In this document: positions 55,768-63,466 of the stretch, piece by piece
Layout of the letters: the number at the start of each line of letters is the position of its first letter
Position numbering within the stretch: position 1 is the first letter of the stretch
Assembly (NCBI RefSeq): GCF_021568795.1
Contig: NZ_JAKGUE010000002.1
Coordinates: forward strand, 243,291-307,290
Direction of reading: 5' to 3'
Source of the DNA: Dethiosulfovibrio faecalis
GTDB lineage: Bacteria; Synergistota; Synergistia; Synergistales; Dethiosulfovibrionaceae
DNA length: 64,000 bases
Notes under the pieces: model-generated
Told to the model about the DNA's origin: nothing
The model's database searches: none
What the model saw: the letters and a program-made list of their open reading frames with translations, nothing else
Program-made: the position numbers and the translations under genes

Positions 55768-56202
55768 TTATCCGATATGAGTGATATCCCTAAGTTTCCT
55801 GATAACATCAGTTCTGCTCAAACGCAAGCCTCGAACCATTTTTTGCCAGTTATCGTTAAGTCCTTTCATGTCGGAGGCTTTGCCGTTGTTTATTACGTGG
55901 AGAATATCTCTTTGGAGACATTGCAATCGTCGTCCTTTTTCGTTGAAGTCCCCCAAAGCCCTGCTGGTGAGTAGAATGATATTTTCTTTGATGATTTCTG
56001 TCTCTGCCCTAGGGTTCAGTATCTCAACTTCATTGTCTCCATGCTGGATATAATTGATTCTCCTTATTTCGTATAATAAAGCATGTTTTAAGTTACTAAG
56101 ATCATAATATGCAGCTACGATAACTCCTGTGATAAGGCCTGTCACGATGCCAACAATTATCGATGTCAGTATGTTTAGGACGATATTCGTTATTACAGGC
56201 AT
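55768..56202 (-). CDS. Hypothetical membrane-anchored protein
   Basis: A 144-residue protein with one long N-terminal membrane segment (about residues 5-32, rich in Ile, Val and Gly) and a soluble helical part (ALGDFNEKGRRLQCLQRDIL). I recognise no family. The ATG at 56202 has AAGGAGG. It is in the cargo zone between integrase and repressor, where prophages often carry host-altering genes; single-pass proteins of this shape can be effectors or inhibitors, but nothing shows this here. Confidence 0.7.
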   Translation of the reverse strand: MPVITNIVLNILTSIIVGIVTGLITGVIVAAYYDLSNLKHALLYEIRRINYIQHGDNEVEILNPRAETEIIKENIILLTSRALGDFNEKGRRLQCLQRDILHVINNGKASDMKGLNDNWQKMVRGLRLSRTDVIRKLRDITHIG

Positions 56203-56230
56203 TTAGCATATTCCTCCTTCTGATACACCC

Positions 56231-56425
56231 CTACCTGCCACCACCCCTGGCGATAAGATTCCAACCTATCCCCGCTAACCCAGCCACCAGTGCCCCCGTC
56301 GGCTCCCTCAGCGTCCTACCCTGATAAGCCTTACCCCTCTCGCCAAGAAGAGCAGCCCTGATATAACGTCTATGGGGATCCAGGTCCTTGTAGGGAGATT
56401 TCTTAACTGCAAGAGTGGGGATTTC
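56231..56425 (-). pseudogene. Remnant of a gene lacking its 5' end
   Basis: On the minus strand a frame is open from 56425 to a TAG at 56231-56233 and gives a protein-like 64-residue sequence (KKSPYKDLDPHRRYIRAAL... ending GWNLIARGGGR), with normal codon use of the host. There is no start codon or ribosome site; an in-frame TAA (56426-56428) precedes it and AT-rich foreign DNA begins there. It looks like the C-terminal end of a phage gene cut off by an insertion or deletion. Confidence 0.45.
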
Positions 56426-56437
56426 TTACTTGCATTT

Positions 56438-56809
56438 CTATCCTCTTCTATTATTTAAGAAATTTTCTATTGTTATGATTAAAAGAATGTAGCTAGCTGT
56501 GGCTATAATAGCTAGCTTTGTATAATGATAGAAATTAATATTTAGCTCCGCTATATTTATTGAGGTGGGGTAGAGAGCAGAGATGTATGTTGTGACTAAA
56601 ATAGACGTATAATAACTTATTACATCTAAAAAAAAGGGCATCGTTTTTTTTGAAAAAGCATTTTTAGGGTTTTTTGTTAAGATATTTATTGATATCGAAA
56701 AGGTTTTTTTAACAACTAAAAAGCTTCCTATGTTTATTATTATAGCAAAAAAGAACAAATCGGAAGAGGCTATGCTTAACAATAAATCTGGTAAAAAGAT
56801 TTTTTCCAT
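56438..56809 (-). CDS. AT-rich hypothetical membrane protein
   Basis: A 123-residue protein with three or four hydrophobic segments (LFFFAIIINIGSFLVV; VISYYTSILVTTYISALY; LAIIATASYILLIITI). No family is recognised. Base composition is strikingly AT-rich compared with every neighbour, marking recent transfer from a low-GC source. The ATG at 56809 has an AGGAG site. The upstream 56810-56940 stretch is equally AT-rich and holds no further gene. Confidence 0.65.
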   Translation of the reverse strand: MEKIFLPDLLLSIASSDLFFFAIIINIGSFLVVKKTFSISINILTKNPKNAFSKKTMPFFLDVISYYTSILVTTYISALYPTSINIAELNINFYHYTKLAIIATASYILLIITIENFLNNRRG

Positions 56810-56940
56810 TTAGTTTGCTCCTTGTTCGTTTTTTGACAAGGTTTATCTTCCATTCTGCTTTTTGCTCACAATGCTAAGGCAGAGTGTTACTTTATTGTAG
56901 CTCTTGACTTATAAAAAGGGTTATGCCCTCCTCGGAGAAC

Positions 56941-57318
56941 TTATCGACGCTCTGACCAGGGAAGTTCTTTCCCCTCACGTTTAGCCTTGTCGTAGAGCTC
57001 TTTCTCTATCCTTCGACATTTGTCCTTTTCGCAAATGGACCAAGCCACGTAAACATCATCGCGGTTAGCCATCGTAATGAATTGAAGGCCAGCAGTTCCA
57101 CCTGTTTTTGTCCGGTAGTAATCACTGAATCGCTTGCGCAAGCCGTCCTCAGCTTTGCCGACCTTCATCAATTGGTTTTTGTAGAATACCTTATAGACCC
57201 CAGGGTCTTGAGGAGCTTTTTCCCCTAGATAGGCTTCTTTTAAAGAACTCATGCCATTCGACTTAGGTTCTTCTGCCATGTTGTTAAGCAATATATCTAA
57301 AAGTCCCAAACGAAACAC
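56941..57318 (-). CDS. GIY-YIG-like nuclease domain protein
   Basis: A protein of about 125 residues with a compact GIY-YIG-type pattern: PGVYKVFYKNQLMKVGKAED, then LRKRFSDYYR, a middle beta strand GLQFITMANRDDVYVAW, and a Glu in CRRIEKELYDKAKREGKEL. In the motif the first Tyr and the Gly-Lys are seen, and the catalytic Arg could be in LRKRF. The start is uncertain (GTG 57318 or ATG 57279). Prophage cargo; a homing-type or DNA-processing nuclease is possible. Confidence 0.6.
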   Translation of the reverse strand: MFRLGLLDILLNNMAEEPKSNGMSSLKEAYLGEKAPQDPGVYKVFYKNQLMKVGKAEDGLRKRFSDYYRTKTGGTAGLQFITMANRDDVYVAWSICEKDKCRRIEKELYDKAKREGKELPWSERR

Positions 57319-57339
57319 CCCCAGTTGTGAGCTTTATCC

Positions 57340-58041
57340 CTATTCCTCCGGATCGATCGTAAAGAGCTTCTTGTCGGTTCCTCTGGTGACTATCATCATG
57401 ATGGAGGACTTGGCCGCCATCTTATTGGCCAGGTAGGTTTTTACCGCTGATGGAGTCATCGACGTGGTCTCTCTCCCGTTGATCTCCGAGAGGACATCCA
57501 TAGCCAATATGCCGCTTTCTTCTGCCAGGCTACCGGGATCTACCGACATGATCTTTATGCCGTCAGCCCCAATCTGATCGTCCAGCACAAGACCCAGAGC
57601 TTTTTCTCTCTCGTTGCCTGATCCCGGGAGCTGATCGACGGCTTCGTTTTGTACCTGATCTACCGGTGTGCCATCGACGGTGCTTTTGATCTGCTGGACC
57701 AACGGTACGAGGTGATTGATGCTCCTTTTCCTGATAATGGCGCCAATTTTCTCCGTTTCGGAGACCATGACCTTGACGTTCCCATCTCGTTCTATAAAAG
57801 CAAGATTGACATAACAAAGCCGAGAAGCCGTCCAGAATCCATCCCCGAATCCCTTTGAGAAGACGGCCTTATATGGGGTGACTTCCTCTATAGTGAAGTT
57901 CTTTCCGGTCATGATCTCTATGGCGGCATCCTGAACAGCTTGAGTGTCGGTGTCATTGATCGTTACGGTGTAGAGCGATGCGGCTGAAACAGCGGTCGTA
58001 ATGCATAAGACAGCAAGCAGTGCAAATAACAGTTTTTTCAT
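57340..58041 (-). CDS. Exported PDZ-domain protein
   Basis: A 233-residue secreted protein. A signal peptide (KKLLFALLAVLCITTAVSAA) is followed by an unknown domain (about residues 25-140) and a C-terminal PDZ-like domain (ALGLVLDDQIGADGIKIMSV, DPGSLAEESGILAMDVLSEI, then a terminal KLFTIDPEE). No protease domain is attached. The ATG at 58041 has GGGAGA; an upstream frame to 58065 is less likely. An exported PDZ protein as phage cargo suggests changes to the cell envelope. It follows a second exported protein gene. Confidence 0.75.
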   Translation of the reverse strand: MKKLLFALLAVLCITTAVSAASLYTVTINDTDTQAVQDAAIEIMTGKNFTIEEVTPYKAVFSKGFGDGFWTASRLCYVNLAFIERDGNVKVMVSETEKIGAIIRKRSINHLVPLVQQIKSTVDGTPVDQVQNEAVDQLPGSGNEREKALGLVLDDQIGADGIKIMSVDPGSLAEESGILAMDVLSEINGRETTSMTPSAVKTYLANKMAAKSSIMMIVTRGTDKKLFTIDPEE

Positions 58042-58103
58042 TGGACTTTGTCTCCCTTTTAGCAACTCCCCACCAAAACCGCCACCCCTGACGGTGAGAT
58101 CCC

Positions 58104-58697
58104 TTACTCCTTGCTCGAATACTTATCGAACATCTCCTGCAACCTCTTGTCCGTTTCGCTCTCTCCGGAGATCTCTAAACTGGACTTCCCCTCTTTTTGT
58201 TTGATATCTTTGGAAGCTACCTCTGCTTCGACTTGTGGAGCAGGAAGAGTGATGTCCTTTGTAAAAATGCTTGGCTGAGAAGATGGGAAAATATATGCGG
58301 TGATATTGTCTACCCCCGTAACGAACTGACACCGATATTTTGCTTTTCCAGAAAGAGCAGCATCATAGTAAAAGCCTACGAATCGTCCCTCAGATTTTCG
58401 CATGAAAAATTTTACGGTTCCAGGATCCTCAAACGAGTTTGAGGTTTCTAATGCGGTCGCCACGTATTCCCATTTTTCAGCGTCTTTGCCTGAAGCAGGA
58501 AGTACTAGGTACGCTCCATAAAATCTTCCTTTAATAAGTCGATATATTCCCATGATAGAGTCTTTTTGAGGGGTGTCCCTGAGATACTTTATTGCCGCTT
58601 CGGTTGATAATGGCACATCTCTTGGTTTAGCAATGGCCGGGCAAACAAACAAAAAGCACGTAAGAAGCAAAAAGGCATATTTTGGAGCTTTGAGCAT
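58104..58697 (-). CDS. Exported hypothetical protein
   Basis: A 197-residue protein with a signal peptide (APKYAFLLLTCFLFVCPAIA then K) and a beta-rich body (IYRLIKGRFYGAYLVLPASG; VKFFMRKSEGRFVGFYYDAA; YRCQFVTGVDNITAYIFP). The C-terminal 50 residues are charged and low-complexity. I recognise no family. The ATG at 58697 has GGAAGGGAG. Probably co-transcribed with the PDZ protein as an envelope-directed cargo pair. Confidence 0.7.
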   Translation of the reverse strand: MLKAPKYAFLLLTCFLFVCPAIAKPRDVPLSTEAAIKYLRDTPQKDSIMGIYRLIKGRFYGAYLVLPASGKDAEKWEYVATALETSNSFEDPGTVKFFMRKSEGRFVGFYYDAALSGKAKYRCQFVTGVDNITAYIFPSSQPSIFTKDITLPAPQVEAEVASKDIKQKEGKSSLEISGESETDKRLQEMFDKYSSKE

Positions 58698-58742
58698 CGC
58701 GAATCTCCCTTCCTGTAAAATATTCCAGTGGCGGTATTACGA

Positions 58743-59453
58743 TCAATAGATCTTCCCTATCAGCTTGAACCCCTTCTTTGGTACCTCTCCGATCACTGTC
58801 CCCAGCACGTAAAACTCTTCTTCTTCACGCACCTTCTTGTCCAGATAGCTCTCGTTTATCGCTCTTAGGGTTATCCCTCCTTCCTTGTCGAACTCTATTC
58901 CCCTGACCATGATTCTGCCGTTGCACATGGCGACGACGATATCGCCGTTTTCAGCTTCTATTCCGGCGGCGAAGAGTAGCCACGCTCCGTCTTCGATCCT
59001 GGGGGCCATGGAATCTCCCTCGACCTCGATGATCTTGAAGTCCTTCGTCTGCCAGCTGTAACCGATCAACTCGCTCTCCCGAATAGGGTAGACCGAGGTC
59101 ATTTCCCATTCGACATCGTGCGCATACAGATTCCCATTCCCACAGCAGGCCTTTACTCCGGAGACGATAGGGATCATCAAGACCTTTTCTCCTACTTGGG
59201 AGGGGTCTTTGAAAATCCTGGATTCTACCTTGTTTTGTGGATCTAGCGGGGCTGGGTCGTCAGTTTCCCCCATGAGGTATGCTACAGAACACTTGAAAAA
59301 TAAAGCCAACTTTTTTTTCATATCATCGTCTGGACTGTTCTTGTTCTTTTCCCATCTCCCAATTGTAGCCTGGTTCACCCCGAGGATTTCAGCCAACCCT
59401 TCTTGCGATAGATTTGCTTTTATTCTCAGATTCTTTAATCTCTCTCCGTCCAT
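58743..59453 (-). CDS. Phage repressor: XRE helix-turn-helix plus S24 LexA-like domain
   Basis: A 236-residue CI-type repressor. The N-terminal HTH is LRIKANLSQEGLAEILGVNQ followed by ATIGRWEKNKNSPDDD; the C-terminal S24 domain has the nucleophile in IIEVEGDSMAPRIEDGAWLL and a possible Cys-Gly self-cleavage site in SGVKACCGNGN. The base Lys expected later in the domain appears as Arg (NGRIMVRGIE), so autocleavage may be weak or lost. It is divergent from the Cro-like gene and should keep the element dormant. Confidence 0.92.
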   Translation of the reverse strand: MDGERLKNLRIKANLSQEGLAEILGVNQATIGRWEKNKNSPDDDMKKKLALFFKCSVAYLMGETDDPAPLDPQNKVESRIFKDPSQVGEKVLMIPIVSGVKACCGNGNLYAHDVEWEMTSVYPIRESELIGYSWQTKDFKIIEVEGDSMAPRIEDGAWLLFAAGIEAENGDIVVAMCNGRIMVRGIEFDKEGGITLRAINESYLDKKVREEEEFYVLGTVIGEVPKKGFKLIGKIY

Positions 59454-59511
59454 TGTTCCACCCCCAGCTTCTATTATTCACTAAACGCATATTTATGAAA
59501 GGACATTTTGT

Positions 59512-59564
59512 GCATTTTTTTGATGCAAAAAATGCTTTGTAGGGGTTGCGCATGCGAATTATGC
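59512..59564. promoter_or_regulatory. Two operator-like sites in the repressor-Cro switch
   Basis: GCAT-N7-ATGC occurs at 59512-59526 and again at 59550-59564, 38 nt apart, in the 150-nt divergent region. The second overlaps a candidate rightward promoter (TTGCGC at 59546, TAATAT at 59569). These fit paired operators for the repressor and Cro. Confidence 0.65.
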
Positions 59565-59603
59565 ATGATAATATCAGCTCAGGATGAGGGAGGAGGTGAG
59601 GTA

Positions 59604-59858
59604 GTGAATAAGCTCCAAGAGAGAATTAGTAAGTATAGAAGCGAGGAAGACTTGTCTCAAGCAGGGTTTGGGGACTTGATAGGAGTAGATCAACCGACTG
59701 TCGGCAGATGGGAAGGAGGTCAGTCTCCATCAAGACAAAATATGCATAAATTGGCGAGGCTTTTTGCATGTGATGTAGGGGTACTTGCGAAGGAGCTATA
59801 CGAAAATGCATCAAACCCTCCCCACCCCCGGGAGAAGGAGGAGGTTGTGTCAGCCTGA
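59604..59858 (+). CDS. Cro-like HTH regulator
   Basis: An 84-residue XRE-family protein (LQERISKYRSEEDLSQAGFG, then GVDQPTVGRWEGGQSPSRQN). The start is a GTG at 59604 with AGGAGGT 7 nt upstream; the longer frame from 59508 runs through the operators and is rejected. It is opposite the S24 repressor and first of the rightward early operon, the usual place of Cro. Confidence 0.82.
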   Translation: MNKLQERISKYRSEEDLSQAGFGDLIGVDQPTVGRWEGGQSPSRQNMHKLARLFACDVGVLAKELYENASNPPHPREKEEVVSA

Positions 59859-59884
59859 TCCCGGAGGCGAGGGGAACGCCTTTA

Positions 59885-60169
59885 GTGGGAGATCTACGGA
59901 GGGTGGTGGAACTGCTGGGCAACCTCTATCTCAGGAGCGACGAAGCTGGGGAGGTTCTGGCCTTCCTGGAGGACCTGGAGGACGGCAGAGCAGATAAGGC
60001 GGACACAAAGGTGTTTATCGAGACGCTGACGAGGCAGATCGAGGTATCAGTACGGTTCCTTCGATCGATCGGCGTGAGAGTGGAACATATCCAAGAAGGG
60101 AGGTTCCAAAATGTTGGTCCAGTGGCTCAAAAGATTGGCTGTATCAGCGGTAGTGGAGGACATCAATAG
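59885..60169 (+). CDS. Small hypothetical phage early protein
   Basis: A 94-residue, mostly helical acidic protein (LRRVVELLGNLYLRSDEAGE; FLEDLEDGRADKADTKVFIE). No family recognised. The start is a GTG at 59885 with GAGGGGA upstream. It overlaps the next gene by 59 nt in another frame, which is common in phage early regions. Confidence 0.6.
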   Translation: MGDLRRVVELLGNLYLRSDEAGEVLAFLEDLEDGRADKADTKVFIETLTRQIEVSVRFLRSIGVRVEHIQEGRFQNVGPVAQKIGCISGSGGHQ

Positions 60170-60338
60170 CAACGGTCAGGTACGGCGTGCTTTGAAGAAT
60201 ACGGAGGGCAAGGCCAAAAACTATATGGAAATCTCCTCAGTTAGCCCTGAGAAGTTTGCTGAATGCTGTCAGAAAGATTCCCAGAAGATACGCCAATCAC
60301 TTGATCTGGTAACAAAAGAAACTCATCCATATGAGTGA
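60111..60338 (+). CDS. Small hypothetical protein
   Basis: A 75-residue protein (LVQWLKRLAVSAVVEDINSN at the start; PEKFAECCQKDSQKIRQSLD near the end). ATG at 60111 has a good AAGGGAGG site inside the previous gene. Its last 98 nt overlap the end of a gene on the other strand. No family recognised. Confidence 0.5.
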   Translation: MLVQWLKRLAVSAVVEDINSNGQVRRALKNTEGKAKNYMEISSVSPEKFAECCQKDSQKIRQSLDLVTKETHPYE

Positions 60339-60600
60339 CGGTTTTGAGATCTATGCTCACGATTAATACATCCTTAAGATGAATAAGGGACAGTACCTCT
60401 TCATTCTCTATCAAATCCGGTCTTGCCTCTTTAAAAAGGTCAAAAATCACCTTCGATTTTGAGCCGGGATCACCACCGGGGTTTTGTGAAGTGCCGGAGA
60501 CAAAACCAGCAGGAGTCAAGTAAATTGCTTTGTTTTTCTCTAGCCCTGGGGTCTTGGAAAGGCTTGCATACATGCGACATAGAAGCTCTTTGCATTTCAT
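60241..60600 (-). CDS. Hypothetical protein facing the early operon
   Basis: A 119-residue soluble protein (KCKELLCRMYASLSKTPGLE; KSKVIFDLFKEARPDLIENE; LKDVLIVSIDLKTVTHMDEF). The ATG at 60600 has AAAGGGG; the upstream frame is unlikely. It is the only minus-strand gene in the early region and converges on the previous gene with a 98-nt overlap, so antisense effects are possible. No family recognised. Confidence 0.55.
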   Translation of the reverse strand: MKCKELLCRMYASLSKTPGLEKNKAIYLTPAGFVSGTSQNPGGDPGSKSKVIFDLFKEARPDLIENEEVLSLIHLKDVLIVSIDLKTVTHMDEFLLLPDQVIGVSSGNLSDSIQQTSQG

Positions 60601-60767
60601 AAAAATACCCCTTTCTCCATCATAAGTTTTTCGGCCATGCCCAAATTTAAGCATATCACTCGGAATTTACTATCTAAACCCCAGCCCAGCGTTTTAATGG
60701 GATTTTGGAAGAAGAAAGTTGAAGAGGGAGACATCGCAAAATGAACAAATTTAAGGGAGGAAGAACC

Positions 60768-61028
60768 ATGAAGCGGCTGAGGCCGGTAAGTAGATCCTAT
60801 CGCAATGGGTCGGTCGTCAGGGTGCGTAACAAGTGGGTGGCCATGTCCGATGCCGACACGGCCAAGGTGGTCGTCGAGGTCGCCAGAGGGATGCCGGAGG
60901 ATGCCACGATCTACGATCTGTACGACGAAACCCGAGATCGAGGGATCCATTCGGATGAGCCTGTGGAATGGGGGCTAGATGATATGGATGTCCGCTGGTG
61001 GCGGGAAGAGAGGAGGACGCATCAATGA
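60768..61028 (+). CDS. Small hypothetical phage protein
   Basis: An 86-residue basic-then-acidic protein (KRLRPVSRSYRNGSVVRVRN; MPEDATIYDLYDETRDRGIH). The ATG at 60768 has GGAGG 7-8 nt upstream; the frame starts at 60741 but with no better site. Its stop overlaps the AlpA-like start (ATGA). No family recognised. Confidence 0.65.
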   Translation: MKRLRPVSRSYRNGSVVRVRNKWVAMSDADTAKVVVEVARGMPEDATIYDLYDETRDRGIHSDEPVEWGLDDMDVRWWREERRTHQ

Positions 61029-61333
61029 GTCTGGAGCAGGCTATCGTCGATCGCATAGTTGAAGGGGCGGTCCCGAGAATCACGGCGGAGGTGGAGCGGA
61101 AGATCAGAGAGGAATTGAGCTTACGGAAGGATCCGATTCCCGATCGTCTGATCGACGCCAGAGAGGCGTCCTCGCTGTGCGGCATAAAGCGAGGAACCTG
61201 GTACGACCTGGTCAAAGGCGGATACGCCCCTAAGGCGATATCTCTGTCGGATACGCTGAAACGCTGGAAGCTGTCGGAGGTCATGGAGTACATCGAGCAA
61301 CGGCAGGGGTTGAGAGATATTCCGGTTAAGTAG
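61025..61333 (+). CDS. AlpA/excisionase-like helix-turn-helix protein
   Basis: A 102-residue protein with an N-terminal helix and a C-terminal AlpA/MerR-like winged HTH (DRLIDAREASSLCGIKRGTW, YDLVKGGYAPKAISLSDT, then KRWKLSEVMEYIEQRQG). Such proteins act as excisionase or activate excision/early genes. ATG at 61025 overlaps the previous stop. With the integrase it could control excision from ssrA. Confidence 0.8.
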   Translation: MSLEQAIVDRIVEGAVPRITAEVERKIREELSLRKDPIPDRLIDAREASSLCGIKRGTWYDLVKGGYAPKAISLSDTLKRWKLSEVMEYIEQRQGLRDIPVK

Positions 61334-61350
61334 AAAGGGATGGTGATGAC

Positions 61351-61668
61351 ATGAAGGGCTGGAACGGTCAGGTTATGAAGCACCAGAAAACGATGATGGA
61401 AAACGATCGCCGAAAGGCCGCCGCCGAGGCGGAGGCGAACCGCATCAGGGCGGCGATGAATTGTCCGGTGGTGTGCCATATGTCGGCGTATCGGGAGCTT
61501 GCGGAGCTTCGAGACAGATTGGAGCTGGAACGGGCCGAGCTGGATTATTCGGCCTACTTGGTGGAAAAATACGGGGACTCGTCGGCCAGGAACCGTTATC
61601 GCAGAACGGAGCTACAGGTGGCCACTCTGGAACGTCGAGTGAGATCCGCGGAAAGGGCGGTGTGTTGA
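61351..61668 (+). CDS. Coiled-coil hypothetical protein
   Basis: A 105-residue, highly charged helical protein (MENDRRKAAAEAEANRIRAA; YRELAELRDRLELERAELDY; LQVATLERRVRSAERAVC). It should form a coiled coil. Stop and next start are adjacent (TGAATG). No function is suggested by sequence. Confidence 0.7.
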   Translation: MKGWNGQVMKHQKTMMENDRRKAAAEAEANRIRAAMNCPVVCHMSAYRELAELRDRLELERAELDYSAYLVEKYGDSSARNRYRRTELQVATLERRVRSAERAVC

Positions 61669-61860
61669 ATGAGGTTGATGAAGGCAATCGAAAGAAAACT
61701 GAGACATTACAGGAAGGGGCGTTGGTACGAGGTCAGCATGGGGGATTACGCCCGGCGAACTCTCCTGAAGGTTATCGACGGTGACATCCAGTCCTGTCTG
61801 CGAGATCAGATAACCCTGGATCAGGCGGATGTCCTTTACTCCATGGCGGGGAGGCCATAA
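61669..61860 (+). CDS. Small hypothetical basic protein
   Basis: A 63-residue protein (KAIERKLRHYRKGRWYEVSM; DYARRTLLKVIDGDIQSCLR). It starts directly after the stop of the coiled-coil gene. No family recognised. Confidence 0.55.
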   Translation: MRLMKAIERKLRHYRKGRWYEVSMGDYARRTLLKVIDGDIQSCLRDQITLDQADVLYSMAGRP

Positions 61861-61862
61861 CC

Positions 61863-62084
61863 ATGAGTTTTTTCGAGTCGTTGCGGGAACTGCGTCGTGA
61901 GCGTGACGCTCTGAGGCGAGAGATCTCCATGGCCAGAGAGCTTATCGTCGTTCAGGACATAGCCTTCGAGCGTCAGCAAAAGAAGCTGGAACGGGCGATA
62001 GATGAAAACCTGTCCCTGAAAGAGCATCTGGCCGAGATAGAGTCTTGCCTGGGTGGAATAGTCGGCGGCGAGGAGGCGGTTTGA
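61863..62084 (+). CDS. Small coiled-coil protein
   Basis: A 73-residue helical protein (RELRRERDALRREISMAREL; ERQQKKLERAIDENLSLKEH). It follows the previous gene by 2 nt; the next gene begins right after its stop. Possibly a partner of the other coiled-coil protein. Confidence 0.6.
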   Translation: MSFFESLRELRRERDALRREISMARELIVVQDIAFERQQKKLERAIDENLSLKEHLAEIESCLGGIVGGEEAV

Positions 62085-62249
62085 TTGGAGGTGGTGCACT
62101 TCGAGCCCATATGTACCAGATGCGGAAGACATATTGCCTGGGGTGAGGTCTACAAAACGCGTCTAGGGGATGGCGCAATCTTCTGTAGCAAATGTGCTGA
62201 TGACGTTACGGCGGAGCAAAGGGCGAAAAAAGAGCCCGTCCATAGCTGA
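62085..62249 (+). CDS. Small zinc-ribbon protein
   Basis: A 54-residue protein with two CxxC pairs (PICTRCGRHIAWGEVY and AIFCSKCADDVTAEQR), so one zinc is likely bound. The start is taken as the TTG at 62085 directly after the previous stop, with AGGAGG 8 nt upstream; GTG at 62091 or 62094 is possible. Too short for many ORF finders but well placed in the operon. A hairpin over its end (GCCCGT/ACGGGC) follows. Confidence 0.65.
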   Translation: MEVVHFEPICTRCGRHIAWGEVYKTRLGDGAIFCSKCADDVTAEQRAKKEPVHS

Positions 62250-62320
62250 ACGGGCAGGGCAAAACAGACAGGTAAGGAGCTGCAACTCCTTTCCTTATTC
62301 TATCACAAGGAGGTCAAACG

Positions 62321-62662
62321 ATGAACATTCCCATGGTTCCTTTGGGATTACAGAGCGTATGCGGTGGGGATCTCAATAAACAGTTTCAATCGGTTATACC
62401 GTCGTTGATCGACGCAATCACAGGAGAGGAGGCAGGTGGCAAAAAGGCGTCGGTGAGCATAACAGTGACGTTCACTCCAATAAAAGACACAAACAGCATG
62501 TTCACCACGACGTTCAAGATGGTTCCCAAATACCCTGGGACGGCAAAATCCAGTCTGTGCCAGATGGTCGATGGAGAGTTGAAAACCGATGCTCCCACGG
62601 AGCAACTCACTTTCATAAAAGACAAGGAGGACGAGATAGATGGCCAGCAACGAATCGTGTGA
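62321..62662 (+). CDS. Hypothetical phage protein upstream of the DUF2303-like gene
   Basis: A 113-residue soluble protein (LNKQFQSVIPSLIDAITGEE; KKASVSITVTFTPIKDTNSM; FTTTFKMVPKYPGTAKSSLC). The N-terminal half is helical, the rest beta-like. The ATG at 62321 has CAAGGAGG. It overlaps the next gene by 23 nt; the pair may act together in phage DNA processing. No family recognised with confidence. Confidence 0.7.
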   Translation: MNIPMVPLGLQSVCGGDLNKQFQSVIPSLIDAITGEEAGGKKASVSITVTFTPIKDTNSMFTTTFKMVPKYPGTAKSSLCQMVDGELKTDAPTEQLTFIKDKEDEIDGQQRIV

Positions 62663-63371
62663 GGTAAAGGTTATCCCCGAGGGCAAGGAACTTATCATTC
62701 GTCACGGCGATGCGCCGGAAATATTCACCTATCAGGGCGTCAGCTACACCGCCAGATCGGTAGATGCATTCGTGAGTCTGGTGAAAACCAAAGGGGTCAA
62801 GGAACGATCCGTCGTCTGTTACACGGACGATTCGGCGAAAGCGATACTTGACGACGGAATAGTGGATCGGCCTCAGGATACCGTATCTCTCGCATTCGCC
62901 AATTCGGTCAGATTTGCGGAATGGGAGGGGATCCTGACCAAAAAGGGATCCGTCTTCGATCAAAAAGGGCTCGTCGACTTTCTGTCTCGGAGAGAGCCCG
63001 ACGAGGTGGTAGGCATAGATCTCTTCAAAGCGGCTCTGGAGAACTTCAAGTACGTGACGAACATTCAGGGAGACTTCTCCAGAGTAGACGATCACAACTA
63101 CACCTTCATGATCAAAGTGGGCGAGGCCGAAGGCTCGGTGAAACTGCCGAAGATTATCGAAGTCAACATGGAGATCTTCCAGGAATCCGGTTTTTTCCAG
63201 ACGATGGAAGTCGAACTGGAATTTCTCAAGCCAAAATCGGAGACGGAAAAGCCTCTGTTCAAACTCTCTTGCCCCAAGATAGGCCGTTACAGAGAAAAGG
63301 CACTCGAGGCGGAAATAGGAAGGATGAAAGAAAGCCTGGAGGGGTATCTGGTAGTTGCCGGAAATTGTTAA
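62640..63371 (+). CDS. DUF2303 (YfdQ-like) phage protein
   Basis: A 243-residue protein matching the pattern of DUF2303/YfdQ, found in prophage early regions. Visible blocks are YTARSVDAFVSLVKTKGVKE, TVSLAFANSVRFAEWEGILT, FVEFLSRREPDEVVG-like FLSRREPDEVVGIDLFKAAL, and FFQTMEVELEFLKPKSETEK. The family function is unknown. It is followed by a gap of about 95 nt and an HTH gene. Confidence 0.75.
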   Translation: MASNESCEVKVIPEGKELIIRHGDAPEIFTYQGVSYTARSVDAFVSLVKTKGVKERSVVCYTDDSAKAILDDGIVDRPQDTVSLAFANSVRFAEWEGILTKKGSVFDQKGLVDFLSRREPDEVVGIDLFKAALENFKYVTNIQGDFSRVDDHNYTFMIKVGEAEGSVKLPKIIEVNMEIFQESGFFQTMEVELEFLKPKSETEKPLFKLSCPKIGRYREKALEAEIGRMKESLEGYLVVAGNC

Positions 63372-63466
63372 GTAGCAGTGGGGCCTGGGAGATCCAGGCC
63401 CCACCCGACAAAGTTCAACTGGAGAGTTGCCGCTCTCCGGCTATTGATTGTAACACAGGAGGCCCC

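Noticed and set aside
62921..63466. Plus-strand frame preceding the small HTH gene
   Set aside because: It is out of frame inside the DUF2303 gene and not protein-like; only the last 64 codons from 63467 are a real gene.
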